Assembly (NCBI RefSeq): GCF_000448565.1
Contig: NZ_CM002128.1
Location: 666,843-718,001, forward strand
Source: Streptococcus sp. HSISM1
GTDB lineage: Bacteria; Bacillota; Bacilli; Lactobacillales; Streptococcaceae
DNA length: 51,159 bases
Direction: 5' to 3'
The stretch's first letter is position 1; each line of letters starts with the position of its first letter. Positions 17,955 through 29,200 of this stretch are shown here, piece by piece. The notes below the pieces were generated by a model. The model had not been told where the DNA came from and did no database searches. It was given only the letters and a program-made list of their open reading frames with translations. Made by a program: the position numbers and the translations under genes.

Positions 17955-18455
17955 TTAAGCTGCGTCTTCTTTGTTGTCTGCAACCGCTTTGACTGCAAGA
18001 GCAACGTTGCGCACTGGCGCTTGAAGTACAGAAAGGAGCATAGAAAGAAGTCCTTCGCGGTTTGGAAGAGTTGCAAGTGCAAGAATCTCTTCTTTAGATG
18101 CGACAGCGCCTTCGATTGCACCACCTTTGATTTCAAGTGCTTCAGCGTCTTTTGCAAAATCGTTCAAGATTTTCGCAGGTGCGATAACATCTTCGTTAGA
18201 AAATGCTACTGCAGAAGGTCCAACGAATACAGATGCAAGATCTTCAAGACCAGCTTTTTCAGCTGCACGACGCAAGATTGAGTTTTTGATAACTTTAAAC
18301 TCAACTTCGCTTCCGCGAAGGTTGCGACGGAGAACTGTATCTTGCTCAACTGTCAAACCGCGAGAATCTACAACGACGATTGATGCAGCAGCTTTCATTT
18401 TTTCAGCTACTACGTCAACAAGTTCCGCTTTTTTAGCAATAATTGCTTCACTCAT
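17955..18455 (-). CDS. rplJ: 50S ribosomal protein L10
   Basis: The 166-residue L10 anchors L7/L12 dimers on the large subunit. The start MSEAIIAKK at 18455 is preceded by GGAGGTGA, which rules against the longer in-frame start at 18467. Typical segments are [12 protein letters not shown] and LRRNLRG near the N-terminus and the helical L12-binding C-terminus ([19 protein letters not shown]). Expression is probably autoregulated through the L10-L12 leader immediately upstream. Confidence 0.98.
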   Translation of the reverse strand: MSEAIIAKKAELVDVVAEKMKAAASIVVVDSRGLTVEQDTVLRRNLRGSEVEFKVIKNSILRRAAEKAGLEDLASVFVGPSAVAFSNEDVIAPAKILNDFAKDAEALEIKGGAIEGAVASKEEILALATLPNREGLLSMLLSVLQAPVRNVALAVKAVADNKEDAA

Positions 18456-18482
18456 TAGTGTGTTCACCTCCGTAATTATTTT

Positions 18483-18625
18483 GCTTGGGGAATTTTTCTA
18501 AAAGAAAAACGCGCCCAAACCTAGACACGAAAGTACAATACGCTTCTTTTAATTGATACGTTTTGTCCTCGGTAGGATTTTTATGAGTCGAGCTCCCCTA
18601 CTGTCTTAGGCAGTTTTTTCAAACC
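18483..18625 (-). promoter_or_regulatory. Ribosomal protein L10 leader RNA
   Basis: The 5' untranslated region contains the conserved L10-leader core: ACTGCCTAAGACAGTAGG, a variable stem, then ATCCTACCGAGGAC (minus strand). This is the L10-L12 binding element found before rplJ in Firmicutes. A later stem with a run of T (GCGTTTTTCTTTT region) may be the attenuator. The assignment rests on conserved sequence and position. Confidence 0.85.
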
Positions 18626-18632
18626 GTAGATT

Positions 18633-18661
18633 AGTTTATCACATATAAAAAAAGAATGCAA
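18633..18661 (-). promoter_or_regulatory. rplJ promoter
   Basis: TTGCAT (18661-18656), a 17-base spacer and TAAACT with TGA in front (extended -10) on the minus strand, just upstream of the L10 leader. Confidence 0.6.
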
Positions 18662-18689
18662 GTACTTTTGCAAACTTTTTTTATATTTT

Positions 18690-19487
18690 TTAGTCGTTGT
18701 AAAGACTCTTGATATTATTCAACCAAGCATAGGCTAGTCCCATTAGAACTCCTCCTCCTACCCAGTTGGCAAAGAAAGTCACGCAATAATGTCGTAAAAT
18801 ATTTAAAAACTCAAAATGCGGTAATTGGCTAGATACTGAATTAAAGCTTAATAATGAGAAGGAAGCAAAGTTTGCTGCCAAGTGTTCATTGGTCATAAAG
18901 ACAAACATATAGATAGCTGAGAGGGCTAAGAGAACCTTGGCTGTTTCATCTTTGAAATATAGATAAGAAAGAATAGCAATATTTACGAAGATATTGGCAA
19001 TAACTCCTTCAAAGAAAACCACTTGATTGCCTCGTTGGAGTTTATTTTCTGCTACCGTGGCTAGGAAACCTTTTGGATCGATATGTGCAAAGGCAGTTGT
19101 TTGATTGAAAAGAAAAGCGACGATTAAAGCACCAATTAAATTAAAGAAGGTACAATAAAGAAGAATCTCCAACGCTTTCTTCCAGTTAATTTTCTTTAGA
19201 TAGGTACCCGCCGTCAGATACATCATATTTGAGGTGGTTAATTCCGCATTTAAGAATAGGAGGTAAACCAAGCCCCAGGCAAAGATGAATGGAAATAGAA
19301 AACGACCAGATCCAGGTACAAAGGTATTTAATAAGTCAGCTGCAACTGCTCCAACCGCCGTATTTAAAGTAAGAAATCCACCCGCAAAAATAGAACGGAC
19401 TGCATAGCGCGTTTTAGATTTCTGATAGAGATCTTCCTTCTTATTACACGCCGCTCCAACTTTTTGAATAAAATTAGATTCAGACAT
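18690..19487 (-). CDS. Formate/nitrite transporter family channel
   Basis: The 265-residue membrane protein has six hydrophobic segments and the FNT fold signatures: a conserved N-terminal AGGFL segment (residues 35-39), NAELTTSN near 81, and a FANWVGGGVLMGLAY block at the C-terminus. FNT proteins are pentameric channels for formate, nitrite, lactate or hydrosulfide. In streptococci, which make formate through pyruvate formate-lyase, formate or lactate passage is likely, but the substrate is not decided by sequence. It is monocistronic, between the rplJL operon and the glucosaminidase gene. Confidence 0.88.
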   Translation of the reverse strand: MSESNFIQKVGAACNKKEDLYQKSKTRYAVRSIFAGGFLTLNTAVGAVAADLLNTFVPGSGRFLFPFIFAWGLVYLLFLNAELTTSNMMYLTAGTYLKKINWKKALEILLYCTFFNLIGALIVAFLFNQTTAFAHIDPKGFLATVAENKLQRGNQVVFFEGVIANIFVNIAILSYLYFKDETAKVLLALSAIYMFVFMTNEHLAANFASFSLLSFNSVSSQLPHFEFLNILRHYCVTFFANWVGGGVLMGLAYAWLNNIKSLYND

Positions 19488-19626
19488 AATATTCTCCTTA
19501 TATAATGTTTGTGAACAAAATCATTATATCATAGAGAGAAAAGTTTGAAAAGGTTTTCAGGAAGAATTCTTAACTTTTCATCATATACGTTTTATATCGA
19601 ATACCACTGTGTGCTAAAAACAAATA

Positions 19627-19649
19627 AAAAACAGGCATCTGCCTGTTTT
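19627..19649 (-). terminator. Terminator of the glucosaminidase gene
   Basis: AAAACAGGCA / TGCCTGTTTT with a 3-base loop, followed on the minus strand by TTTATTTG, directly after the stop at 19654. Confidence 0.8.
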
Positions 19650-19653
19650 AGTT

Positions 19654-20358
19654 TTAATAATTCAAACGGTTTGCCCAAGCGATATCCAAATTCAAGATTT
19701 CTTGTGAAGTGAACTGTTGACGATATGGATTGTATACCGAACCTGTAATACCACCTTGAACATTTGGTGAATCGTATTGAGTTAAATTATAAGTTTCAAT
19801 GATGTTATTAAGTTTTGCATAGTAGCTTGTGTCTGTCGCATAAACCCCTGTCAACGCTGCTGTTGCATCTTGATAACTAGAGGTGTTGCTCTTCCAAGCA
19901 CCTGCAAAATGTCCTTGTTTCAAAACAGCTACGTAGTCCTGCAATGATTCGTAGTAGGATGGGTAAGAACGAAAAGCATCATTAATGGTATAGGCATTTC
20001 CAGCCCCGTCATCTTCCCAAGTTTGCATCACTGCAGATTGGCCAGCATAACTTCCTTTAATCCCGAAAAGGTTGTAATGCGGATAAGAAGACAAGCCAGA
20101 CTGACCTGATCCACTTTCAAGGATGGCTTGTGCGATCATAACGGAAGCATAAAGGTCATTCTCTTGACCGAGCTGACGAGCTGACTCACCAATTTGTGAG
20201 ATGAAAGCTTCAGTAGGGTCTGAATAAGCTTGGTAAGTTCCATCATTAGCACCAACTGATGTGACGTGCTCGCTCATAGCAGCAGCAAATGTCCCCACTG
20301 CTAATACAGAAACGAACAAACCAAATAATTTCGTTTTATTCCGTATTTTCTTTTTCAT
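19654..20358 (-). CDS. Secreted glucosaminidase (GH73 family)
   Basis: A 234-residue secreted peptidoglycan hydrolase. It starts at ATG 20358 (MKKKIRNKTK); a longer TTG start overlaps the GGAG ribosome binding site. An N-terminal signal peptide (residues 1 to about 35, ending near VTSVGA) precedes a GH73 endo-beta-N-acetylglucosaminidase domain. The catalytic Glu lies in AQAILESGSGQSGLS, followed by HYNLFGIKG and the YPSYYESLQDYV segment. There is no cell-wall binding repeat or LPXTG, so it is probably released or loosely attached. It likely helps in cell separation or wall turnover. Confidence 0.9.
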   Translation of the reverse strand: MKKKIRNKTKLFGLFVSVLAVGTFAAAMSEHVTSVGANDGTYQAYSDPTEAFISQIGESARQLGQENDLYASVMIAQAILESGSGQSGLSSYPHYNLFGIKGSYAGQSAVMQTWEDDGAGNAYTINDAFRSYPSYYESLQDYVAVLKQGHFAGAWKSNTSSYQDATAALTGVYATDTSYYAKLNNIIETYNLTQYDSPNVQGGITGSVYNPYRQQFTSQEILNLDIAWANRLNY

Positions 20359-20486
20359 AATACAATTTATCTCCAATTAATTTTTTATCATCTTTTATCT
20401 TTATAGAGATTATACCATATAAATAGAAGAAAACAAAGGCACTTATATTACACTTGTATTACAATTGCGAGATAAATCCAAAACAA

Positions 20487-20508
20487 AAATGACATTTTCA
20501 TGTCATTT
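20487..20508 (-). terminator. Terminator of the folA-clpX-engB cluster
   Basis: AAATGACAT / ATGTCATTT arms with a 4-base loop overlap the engB stop; TTTTTGTTTT follows on the minus strand. Confidence 0.75.
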
Positions 20509-21110
20509 CAATTTATTTCGTAAAACGCATTTTCTAAAATAGCATCCCAGGACTTCTCTAGTCCTTCCCTGGTTACAGAAGAAAAGACGATAAAGGTGTC
20601 AGCTGGATCAAAATCTAGTTTTTTCTTGATGATCGATTCATGTTTGTTCCATTTTCCACGTGGAATTTTATCTGCCTTAGTCGCTACCAAGATTACTGGA
20701 ATTTCGTAGTACTTTAAGAATTCATACATTTGGACATCATCTGCAGAAGGTTCATGACGAAAATCGACTAGGCTAACGACTGCTTTTAAGTTCTCCCGGC
20801 TAGTGAGGTATTCTTCAATCATCCTTCCCCACTTCTCGCGCTCTTTTTTTGAGACACGTGCGTAACCATAACCAGGTACGTCTACCAAACGGAGTTTATC
20901 ATCGATATTGAAGAAATTGAGCAATTGAGTTTTTCCTGGTTTTCCAGATGTTCTGGCCAGGTTTTTTCGATTTAAGAGAGTATTAATAAAAGAAGACTTG
21001 CCGACATTGGATCGACCGGCAAGTGCAACTTCTGGAATCTCATCTTGAGGATAATGGCTCTTATTTGCAGCGCTTAAGAGGATATCCGCATTATGTGTGT
21101 TAATTTCCAT
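20508..21110 (-). CDS. engB: Ribosome biogenesis GTPase EngB/YsxC/YihA
   Basis: The 200-residue GTPase assists 50S subunit assembly. G motifs are clear: GRSNVGKSS (G1, near residue 31), T in [11 protein letters not shown] (G2), DVPGYG (G3), TKAD (G4) and SS (G5). The length is normal for the family. It is the last gene of the folA - small ORF - clpX - engB run, 11 bases after clpX, an order conserved in streptococci. Confidence 0.96.
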   Translation of the reverse strand: MEINTHNADILLSAANKSHYPQDEIPEVALAGRSNVGKSSFINTLLNRKNLARTSGKPGKTQLLNFFNIDDKLRLVDVPGYGYARVSKKEREKWGRMIEEYLTSRENLKAVVSLVDFRHEPSADDVQMYEFLKYYEIPVILVATKADKIPRGKWNKHESIIKKKLDFDPADTFIVFSSVTREGLEKSWDAILENAFYEIN

Positions 21111-21121
21111 ATTTTATCTTT

Positions 21122-22354
21122 CTAGGCTGTTTCAAGAATTGGTTTTTCAGTTCCATCTACAGCTTCTTTTGTAATTCGGACAAGTTTGACATCTTCTTGA
21201 CTTGGAATTTCAAACATGACATCCATCATGGTTTCTTCGATAATCGAACGAAGTCCACGAGCTCCTGTTTTTCTTTCGATAGCCTTATTAGCAATCTCTT
21301 GAAGGGCTTCATCATCGAATTCCAATTCAACATTATCATAAGAAAGCAAGGTTTGGTATTGTTTTACCAAGGCATTGCGTGGCTCTTTTAGAATACGGAC
21401 AAGGTCGTCAACTGTCAATTGCTCAAGAGCAGCAAAGACTGGAAGACGTCCGATCAATTCTGGGATAATCCCGAATTTTTGAATATCTTCTGCAACGATT
21501 TCTTGCATGTAAGAGCTTGATTCATCAATGGCTTTATTGTTCTTACCGAAACCGATGACTTTTTCACCGAGACGTTGTTTAACAATTTCTTCGATCCCGT
21601 CAAAAGCCCCACCTACGATGAAGAGAATATTCTTGGTATCCACTTGAATCATCTCTTGTTGAGGGTGTTTACGTCCACCTTGTGGTGGAACACTAGCGAC
21701 GGTTCCTTCGATGATCTTCAAGAGGGCTTGTTGTACCCCTTCACCAGAAACGTCACGCGTGATAGAGACATTTTCACTTTTCTTAGCGATCTTATCGATT
21801 TCATCGACGTAGATGATGCCTCGTTCTGCACGCTCGATGTTGAAATCAGCTGCTTGAAGAAGTTTCAAGAGAATATTTTCAACGTCTTCTCCCACATAAC
21901 CAGCTTCTGTCAAGGCTGTTGCATCTGCAATGGCAAATGGGACATTCAAGCTACGTGCTAAGGTTTGGGCCAAGAAAGTCTTACCTGAACCAGTAGGACC
22001 AATCATGAGGATGTTTGATTTTTGCAATTCAACATCTGTCTCGTCTTCGCGCGTATCATGGAAGTTGATGCGTTTGTAGTGGTTGTATACCGCTACAGCA
22101 AGGGCACGCTTGGCGCGATCTTGACCGATGACATAGTGGTTCAAGATATTGAGCAATTCGATTGGTTTTGGAACTTCACTAAGGTCTGCAAGAACTTCTT
22201 CTGCTAGCTCCTCGCGAATAATTTCTTGTGCTAACTCTACACATTCATTACAGATAAACGCGTTGTTTCCTGCAATGATTTTTTGGACTTCATCTTGACT
22301 CTTTCCGCAAAATGAACAATAAACCATCATATCATTATTTTGATTCGTTGGCAT
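21122..22354 (-). CDS. clpX: ATP-dependent protease ATPase subunit ClpX
   Basis: The 410-residue unfoldase feeds substrates to ClpP. The N-terminal zinc-binding domain has the cysteines of YCSFC and FICNEC. Walker A is GPTGSGKT (near 118), Walker B IIYVDEID, the pore-region segment GGRKHPQQ, the arginine-finger region PELIGRLP, and the ClpP-docking IGF loop is VIGFG. It lies between the small membrane-protein gene and engB. ClpX is essential in several streptococci, and no defect is visible. Confidence 0.97.
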   Translation of the reverse strand: MPTNQNNDMMVYCSFCGKSQDEVQKIIAGNNAFICNECVELAQEIIREELAEEVLADLSEVPKPIELLNILNHYVIGQDRAKRALAVAVYNHYKRINFHDTREDETDVELQKSNILMIGPTGSGKTFLAQTLARSLNVPFAIADATALTEAGYVGEDVENILLKLLQAADFNIERAERGIIYVDEIDKIAKKSENVSITRDVSGEGVQQALLKIIEGTVASVPPQGGRKHPQQEMIQVDTKNILFIVGGAFDGIEEIVKQRLGEKVIGFGKNNKAIDESSSYMQEIVAEDIQKFGIIPELIGRLPVFAALEQLTVDDLVRILKEPRNALVKQYQTLLSYDNVELEFDDEALQEIANKAIERKTGARGLRSIIEETMMDVMFEIPSQEDVKLVRITKEAVDGTEKPILETA

Positions 22355-22392
22355 GTATTTCCTCTTTCTGTCATTTTCTGTTTCTATTTAGT

Positions 22393-22563
22393 TTAAAATA
22401 AGGTCATGTAAAAGGCGTGAATGGAATTCACAAGATTGGTAAAAGCATTTAGTAAGAATAAAATAGCGAGGCCGAACCGTTTTTTACGAAAGGTTTGTAA
22501 GGCGCAAATCAAACAGATGACACATAGGACAGCTGTAAAAAAACCAAAGACACTTCGCTCCAT
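22393..22563 (-). CDS. Small membrane protein between folA and clpX
   Basis: A 56-codon gene starts in a TAATG overlap with the folA stop (ATG at 22563). It encodes MERSVFGFFTAV, two hydrophobic segments separated by a basic loop (FRKKR), and ends VNSIHAFYMTLF. The position between folA and clpX, translational coupling and clean membrane-protein character support it as a real gene. Small ORFs at this location occur in other streptococci. Function unknown. Confidence 0.75.
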   Translation of the reverse strand: MERSVFGFFTAVLCVICLICALQTFRKKRFGLAILFLLNAFTNLVNSIHAFYMTLF

Positions 22564-23072
22564 TAGTCTAAATCCTTTCTCTTATAATAGTTGACCGTAA
22601 AATCATAGGGGTTCTTCTCATCTTTTGGATGATGGACTTGACGGACTCTTTCATAGCGATTCTCTTCAAATCTCGGTGCCAATGTATCGCCATCAATATC
22701 CGCATGAATCATGGTCTGGATCAACTCTTCTAACTGGTCAGAAAAGAGCCTTAAAATCTGACTGCCTCCAATAATATAAAGATTCTTCTCTTGCTTCTGA
22801 TACCACTCCAAGACTTCTTCCTTACTGTGCATGACGAGTACAGCATCGTTTTCAGGATCATAAGCTTGATCTTGCGTTAAGATAATACTAGTTCGACCTG
22901 GTAGAACCCGTTTTTTCATACCATCAAAGGTCACTCTTCCCATGAGAATGGCTTGTCCCATGGTTGTTTCTTTGAAATGCTGAAGCTCAGCAGGCAGATG
23001 CCAAGGCATCACTTGGTCTTTTCCAATAATGCCATTTTCAGTCTGAGCCCAGATACCAATTATCTTTTTCAT
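22563..23072 (-). CDS. folA: Dihydrofolate reductase
   Basis: The 169-residue enzyme reduces dihydrofolate to tetrahydrofolate, needed to recycle the product of thymidylate synthase. Motifs: WAQTENGIIGKDQVMPWHLP (N-terminal substrate loop), ILMGRVTFDGM (NADPH site) and NLYIIGGSQI. The Ile of YIIGG is the position changed to Leu in trimethoprim-resistant pneumococci; here it is the sensitive-type residue. The gene is first of the folA-clpX-engB run. Its usual partner thyA lies on the far side of the adhesin gene. Confidence 0.96.
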   Translation of the reverse strand: MKKIIGIWAQTENGIIGKDQVMPWHLPAELQHFKETTMGQAILMGRVTFDGMKKRVLPGRTSIILTQDQAYDPENDAVLVMHSKEEVLEWYQKQEKNLYIIGGSQILRLFSDQLEELIQTMIHADIDGDTLAPRFEENRYERVRQVHHPKDEKNPYDFTVNYYKRKDLD

Positions 23073-23174
23073 TCTCTCATCCTTTACACTGATACTTCTA
23101 TTTTATCAAATTTTCTTATAAAAGACTGATTTCAACTATCTAGTTTGGAGGATATTTTTTTAAATACAAACAGA

Positions 23175-23201
23175 AAAAACCGCGAGATTTTCGCGGTTTT
23201 T
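23175..23201 (-). terminator. Terminator of the CshA-like adhesin
   Basis: AAAAACCGCGA / TCGCGGTTTTT, 11-base arms, 18 bases after the stop of the adhesin gene. Confidence 0.85.
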
Positions 23202-23218
23202 CTTAGCCACAAGTTAGC

Positions 23219-26200
23219 TTAGTCTTCTTTTTTGCGTTTTGCAAATCCGAATAATGAGAGACCTGCTAAAGCGCTAAAGATTGCAAGACCAGCAGTAGAA
23301 GATTCTTTTGTTCCTGTGTTTGGAAGTTGTGCAGTAGGATTTTGTGGATCGATATACTTCACTTCTTCTTTCGTTTCTGGAACGACAGGAATAGTTGGTT
23401 CTTCTGGTTTTAGTTGTGGAGTAGGTTGTGGTTGTGGTGTTGGTTGCGGTTGTGGTTGTGGAGTAGGCTGTGGCTGTGGCTCTGGTGTCGGAGTTGGATC
23501 CGGAATTGGAGTTGGTGTCACAGTCTTCTTGTAGATATGTTGAATGTTTCCATCTTTATCTACAACAGTCTTCACGAAGTCATAACCTGGGATATCTTTC
23601 TTCGGTTGTTCCCCATCTTCTGTTGGGTTACCTGGGATTGGATCTCCATTTTCGTCTACATATGAAGTCGTAACTTTTTCATAGACGTGTTCGGTATCAC
23701 CATTAGGCAATTTCTTCGTTTCCACAAAGCGGTAACCTGGAATTTCAACTTTTGGTTCTTCTCCATCAACTGTAGGATATCCTGGGATTTCCTTACCTTC
23801 TTTATCAACAAACTTAGTGATTGGAAGGACAGTTGGTGTGTAAGTTGCAGAAGCTTTGGTTCCATTCACATCTTCGCGAACCACTGTTACAGCTGGTGCA
23901 GTTCCAGTAAATTCAGGTTCTGGTGTGAAGGTTACGGTTCCGTCTGCTGCTACAGTGTATGTACCAACACCTGGAATTGTCTTCGTAGTTGAACCATCTT
24001 CAAAGGTTGCTGGAACTTTGTCATTCATTGGAACACGGCTATCGCCTTCCTTGAATGTTGGTTTACCAGATTGTTCTTTACCTTTTGGTCCAATAGTTGT
24101 AGCTGGTTCTGCTGTTGGTGTTACTGGAGTTACAGTTGGTGTGTACTTAGCTGTAACTGGTGTACCATTCTTATCAACACGTTTAACAGTCACGCCTGTT
24201 CCTGTTCCTGTGAATGATTTTTCTGGTACAAATGTAACTGTTCCATCTGGAGCTACTGTGTAGGTTCCTTCGCCTGGAATTACCTTAGTTGTTGAACCAT
24301 CTTCAAAGGTTGCAGGTGTATCATCATCCATTGGTACATCTGGGTTACCAGGTGTGAATGTTGGTTTGCCTGTTTGTGTTTGCCCTTGAATATCTGTTGA
24401 TGTTGCTGGTTCTGCTGTTGGTACGACTGGAGTAATCTTAGGTGTGTAGGTTGTTTCAGCGACAGTTCCGTTTGTATCTTTACCTTGAACCTTAACTGGA
24501 ACGACTTCACCTGAGTAAGATTTATCCGTTGGTGTGAAGGTTACAACACCTGTTTCTTTATCGACTGTGAAAGTACCGATTTCTTTACCTTCTGGTGACT
24601 TAGCAACTACAGATTCTGCTGGTTGGCCATTTTCATCAAGAAGAGTAATGGTATCCTTGTCGATTGGTGCAACTGGGTCACCTTCTGTGAAGGTTACAGT
24701 TCCAGTTTGAACCACACCTTGAGGTGCTTCTGATTCTGCTGGAGTTGCAGTTGGAGTTACTGGAGTCACAGTTGGTGTGTACTTAGCTGTAACTGGTGTA
24801 CCGTTCTTATCAACACGTTTCACAGTTACGCCTGTACCTGTTCCTGTGAATGATTTTTCCGGTACGAAAGTAACAGTTCCATCTGGAGCTACTGTATAAG
24901 TACCTTCACCTGGAATAGTCTTGGTTGTTGATCCATCTTCAAATGTTGCAGGTGTATCATCATCCATTGGAACATTTGGATTACCTGGTGTGAAGGTTGG
25001 TGTACCTGTTTGCGTTTGACCTTGTTTGTCGGTAGATGTTGTATCTTCTGCAGTTGGTGTAACTGGTGTTACGGTTGGTGTATATGTCGCAGAAGCTTTA
25101 GTTCCGTTCATATCTTCACGAACCACTGTTACAGCTGGTGCAGTTCCAACGAATGATTTTTCTGGTACGAAGGTCACTGTTCCGTCTGATGCTACTGTGT
25201 AAGTACCAACACCATCTACAGTCTTCGTAGTTGATCCATCATCGAATGTTGCTGGAACATCATCATTCATTGGCACACGGCTATCACCTTCAGTAAATAC
25301 TGGCTTACCAGTTTGAGTTGCACCTTGGATATCTGTTGATTCAGCTGGTGCAGCTGTTGGAGTTACTGGTGTCACAGTTGGTGTGTACTTAGCTGTGATT
25401 TCAGTGCCGTTCTTATCCACGCGTTTCACTGTTACGCCTGAAGCAGTTCCAGTGAATGATTTTTCTGGTACGAAGGTTACGGTTCCATCTGGAGCAACTG
25501 TGTAAGTTCCTTCGCCATCTACTGTCTTAGTGGTTGAACCATCTTCGAAGGTAGCTGGAGTATCTTCATAAATTGGTACATTTGGATTACCTTCTGTGAA
25601 GGTTGGTTTACCAGATTGTGTTTGACCTTGGATATCAGTCGATGTAGCATCTTCAGAAGTTGGAACAACTGGAGTAATCTTCGGTGTATAAGTTGTTTCA
25701 ACTGTAGTTCCGTTTGTATCAGCTGCTTGAACCTTAACTGGAACAACATCACCTGAGTAAGATTTATCCGTTGGTGTGAAGGTTACAACACCTGTTTCTT
25801 TATCAACTGTGTATGTACCGATCACGTCACCTGCTGGTGATTTCGCTTCTACTGATGCTGCAGGTTGACCATTTTCATCAAGAAGAGTAATCGAATCCTT
25901 GTTAATTGGAGCTACTTCATCACCTTCAGTAAAGGTTACAGTTCCAGTTTGAACAAGACCTTGAGGTCCAGTAGATTCAGCTGGTGTTGCTGTTGGAGTT
26001 ACTGGAGTTACAGTTGGTGTGTAAGTTGCAGAAGCTTTAGTTCCGTTCTTATCTTCACGAACAACTGTTACAGCTGGTGCAGTTCCGACGAATGATTTCT
26101 CAGGGACAAAGGTTACAGTTCCGTCTGCTGCTACTGTGTAAGTACCAACGCCTTCTACTGTCTTAGTTGTTGATCCATCATCGAAGGTTGCTGGAACATC

Positions 26201-29200
26201 ATCGTTCATTGGCACACGGCTGTTGCCTTCAGTAAATTCAGGCTTACCTGTTTGAGTTTGACCTTGTTTACCAGTTGAAGTAGCATCTTCAGCTGTTGGT
26301 GTTACAGGCGTTACAGTTGGTGTGTAAGTTGCAGAGGCTTTAGTGCCATTCATATCTTCACGCACAACTGTTACCGCTGGTGCAGTTCCAACAAATGATT
26401 TTTCTGGTACAAATGTAACTGTTCCGTCTGCTGCTACTGTGTAAGTACCAACGCCGTCAACTGTCTTAGTCGTTGAACCATCATCAAATGTTGCTGGAAC
26501 ATCATTGTTCATTGGAACACGGCTGTCACCTTCAGTAAATTCAGGCTTACCTGTTTGTGTAGCACCTTGGATATCCGTTGTTTCAGCTGGTTTCGCAGTA
26601 GGTGTTACTGGAGTTACAGTTGGTGTGTATGTTGCAGAAGCTTTGGTTCCGTTCTTATCTTCGCGAACAACCGTCACTGCTGGAGCAGTTCCAGTAAATG
26701 ATTTCTCAGGAACAAAGGTTACAGTTCCGTCAGCTGCTACTGTGTAAGTACCAACGCCATCAACTGTCTTGGTAGTTGAGCCATCGTCAAATGTTGCTGG
26801 AACATCTTCATTGATTTCTACTGTTTTCTCAACGCCATCAACTGTTACGGTTCCACCCTTGAATTCAGGTTTACCAGTTTGTGTAGCACCTTGAATATCT
26901 GTTGTTTCAGCTGGTGTAGCTGTTGGAGTTACTGGAACAATTTCAGGTGTGTAGGTTGTATCTACCTTGATACCGTTTGAGCTTTCAGCTTGAACCTTAA
27001 CAGGCGTTACTTTACCAGTATAAGATTTGTCAGTTGGTGTGAAGGTTACTTGTCCAGTTGCTGGATCAATTGAGTAAGTACCGATTTCAGTTGTTCCATC
27101 AGCAGCATAAGCTGGTGTGCTTGATACTTCATTACCATCCTTATCCAAAAGCGTGTAGCTATTATCTTTAATCGTAATCGCTTTATCTTGACCATTAACT
27201 TGAACAGTTGCACCTTCAAAGGTTGGTGTTCCTGTTTGTGTCGCACCTTGGATATCTTTAGATGTAGCTGGATTAGCTGTTGGAACAGCTGCTACAACTG
27301 TTGGTGTGTAACTTGCATCTGAAGTGATAGTTGAAGTCTTACCGTCTGCATTGGTAATTGTTGCAGTCGCTTGGACTTTCACGCCAGTTGCAGTTCCGAC
27401 GAAGTCTTTTTCAGGTGTGAAGGTTACTGCTCCTGTAGTAGGATCGATTGTATAAGTTCCTTCACCTGCTACTGTTACAGTTGTTTCATCCGTCGGTTGA
27501 CCTGTTGCAGGGTCAATCAATTTCTTGCTTGTGATTTGAGCAGTCTCATCATCACTCAAAGCAAATGTAGGTGTCTCTGTTTGAGGAACATTTTGAATGT
27601 CTTCAGAAACTTTATTTGTTGGAGTAAGAGTGACTGGATTTACAGTTGGTATGTAAGTTGCAGAAGCTTTGCTTCCGTTCTTATCTTCACGAACAACGGT
27701 TACGGCTGGTGCAGTACCAGTGAAGCTTGGGTCTGGAACAAATGTTACAGTTCCATCAGCTGCTACTGTGTAAGTACCAACACCTTCTACTGTCCTCGTT
27801 GTTGAACCATCGTCAAAGGTTGCTGGTACAGCATCATTCATCGGCACACGACTGTTACCTGCAGTAAATTCAGGTTTACCAGTTTGAGTCGCACCTTGAA
27901 CACCTGTTGATTCAGCTGGGGCTGCAGTTGGCGTTACCGGAGTCACTGTTGGTGTGTAAGTCGCTGAAGCCTTAGTTCCATTCATGTCTTCACGAACAAC
28001 AGTTACAGCTGGTGCAGTGCCAACGAATGATTTTTCAGGAACGAAAGTAACTGTTCCGTCTGTTGCTACTGTGTAAGTACCAACGCCTTCAACTGTCTTA
28101 GTTGTTGATCCATCATCGAAGGTTGCTGGAACATTTTCATTGATGGCAACTGTCTTCTCAACACCATCAACAGTCACTGTTCCACCCTTGAATTCAGGTT
28201 TACCTGTTTGAGTAGCACCTTGGATATCTGTTGTTTCAGCTGGTGTTGCAGTTGGTGTTACTGGAACAATCTCTGGAGTGTAAGTTGTATCAACCTTGAT
28301 TCCGTTTGAGCTTTCAGCTTGAACCTTGGCTGGTGTGACTGCGCCAGTGTATGACTTGTCTGATGGAGTAAAGGTTACTTGACCAGTGGCTGAATCAATT
28401 GAGTAAGTACCAATTTCAGTTGTACCATCAGCGGCATAAGCTAGTGTCGTTGAAACTTCGTTACCATCTTTATCTAGCAATGTGTAGCTATTGTCTTTAA
28501 TGGTAATAGCTTTATCTTCACCGTTTACTTGAACAGTTGTTCCTGCAAAGGTTGGTGTACCGGTTTGAGTTGCCCCTTGAACATCTTTAGAAGTTGCAGG
28601 GTTTGCAGTTGGAACTGCTGGCACAACAGTTGGTGTGTAGGTCGCATCTGAAGTAATGGTTGCAGTCTTACCATTAGCATTTGTAATAGTAGCAGTTGCC
28701 TGAACAGTTACTCCTTTTGCAGTACCGACAAAGTCTTTTTCTGGCGTAAATGTTACTGCTCCAGTCGTTGGGTCGATTGTATAGCTACCTTCACCTGCTA
28801 CTGTTACAGTTGTTTCATCAGTCGGTTGACCAGTTGCTGGATCCACCAATTTCTTGCTTGTGATTTCAGCAGTCTTATCGTTACTCAAATCAAAGGTTGG
28901 TGTTTGGGTTTGAGGAACATTTTGAATATCCGCAGAAACCTTGTCTGTAGGAGTCACTGTGATTGGAGTAACCGTTGGTGTGTACTTAGCTGTCGCTGTC
29001 TTAAGGTATTCATCACGAACGGTACCGTCTTTATCTCTTCCGACAGGAGCTGTCACTGATACGGTAACACCTTGAGCTGTACCTGTGAATCCTGGTTCTG
29101 GAACAAAGGTTACTTTACCAGTAGCATCGTCAATGCTGTATGTTCCTTCGCCTGCTACTGTTACAGAGGTTGCATTGGTTACTTGACCAGTCGCTGGATC

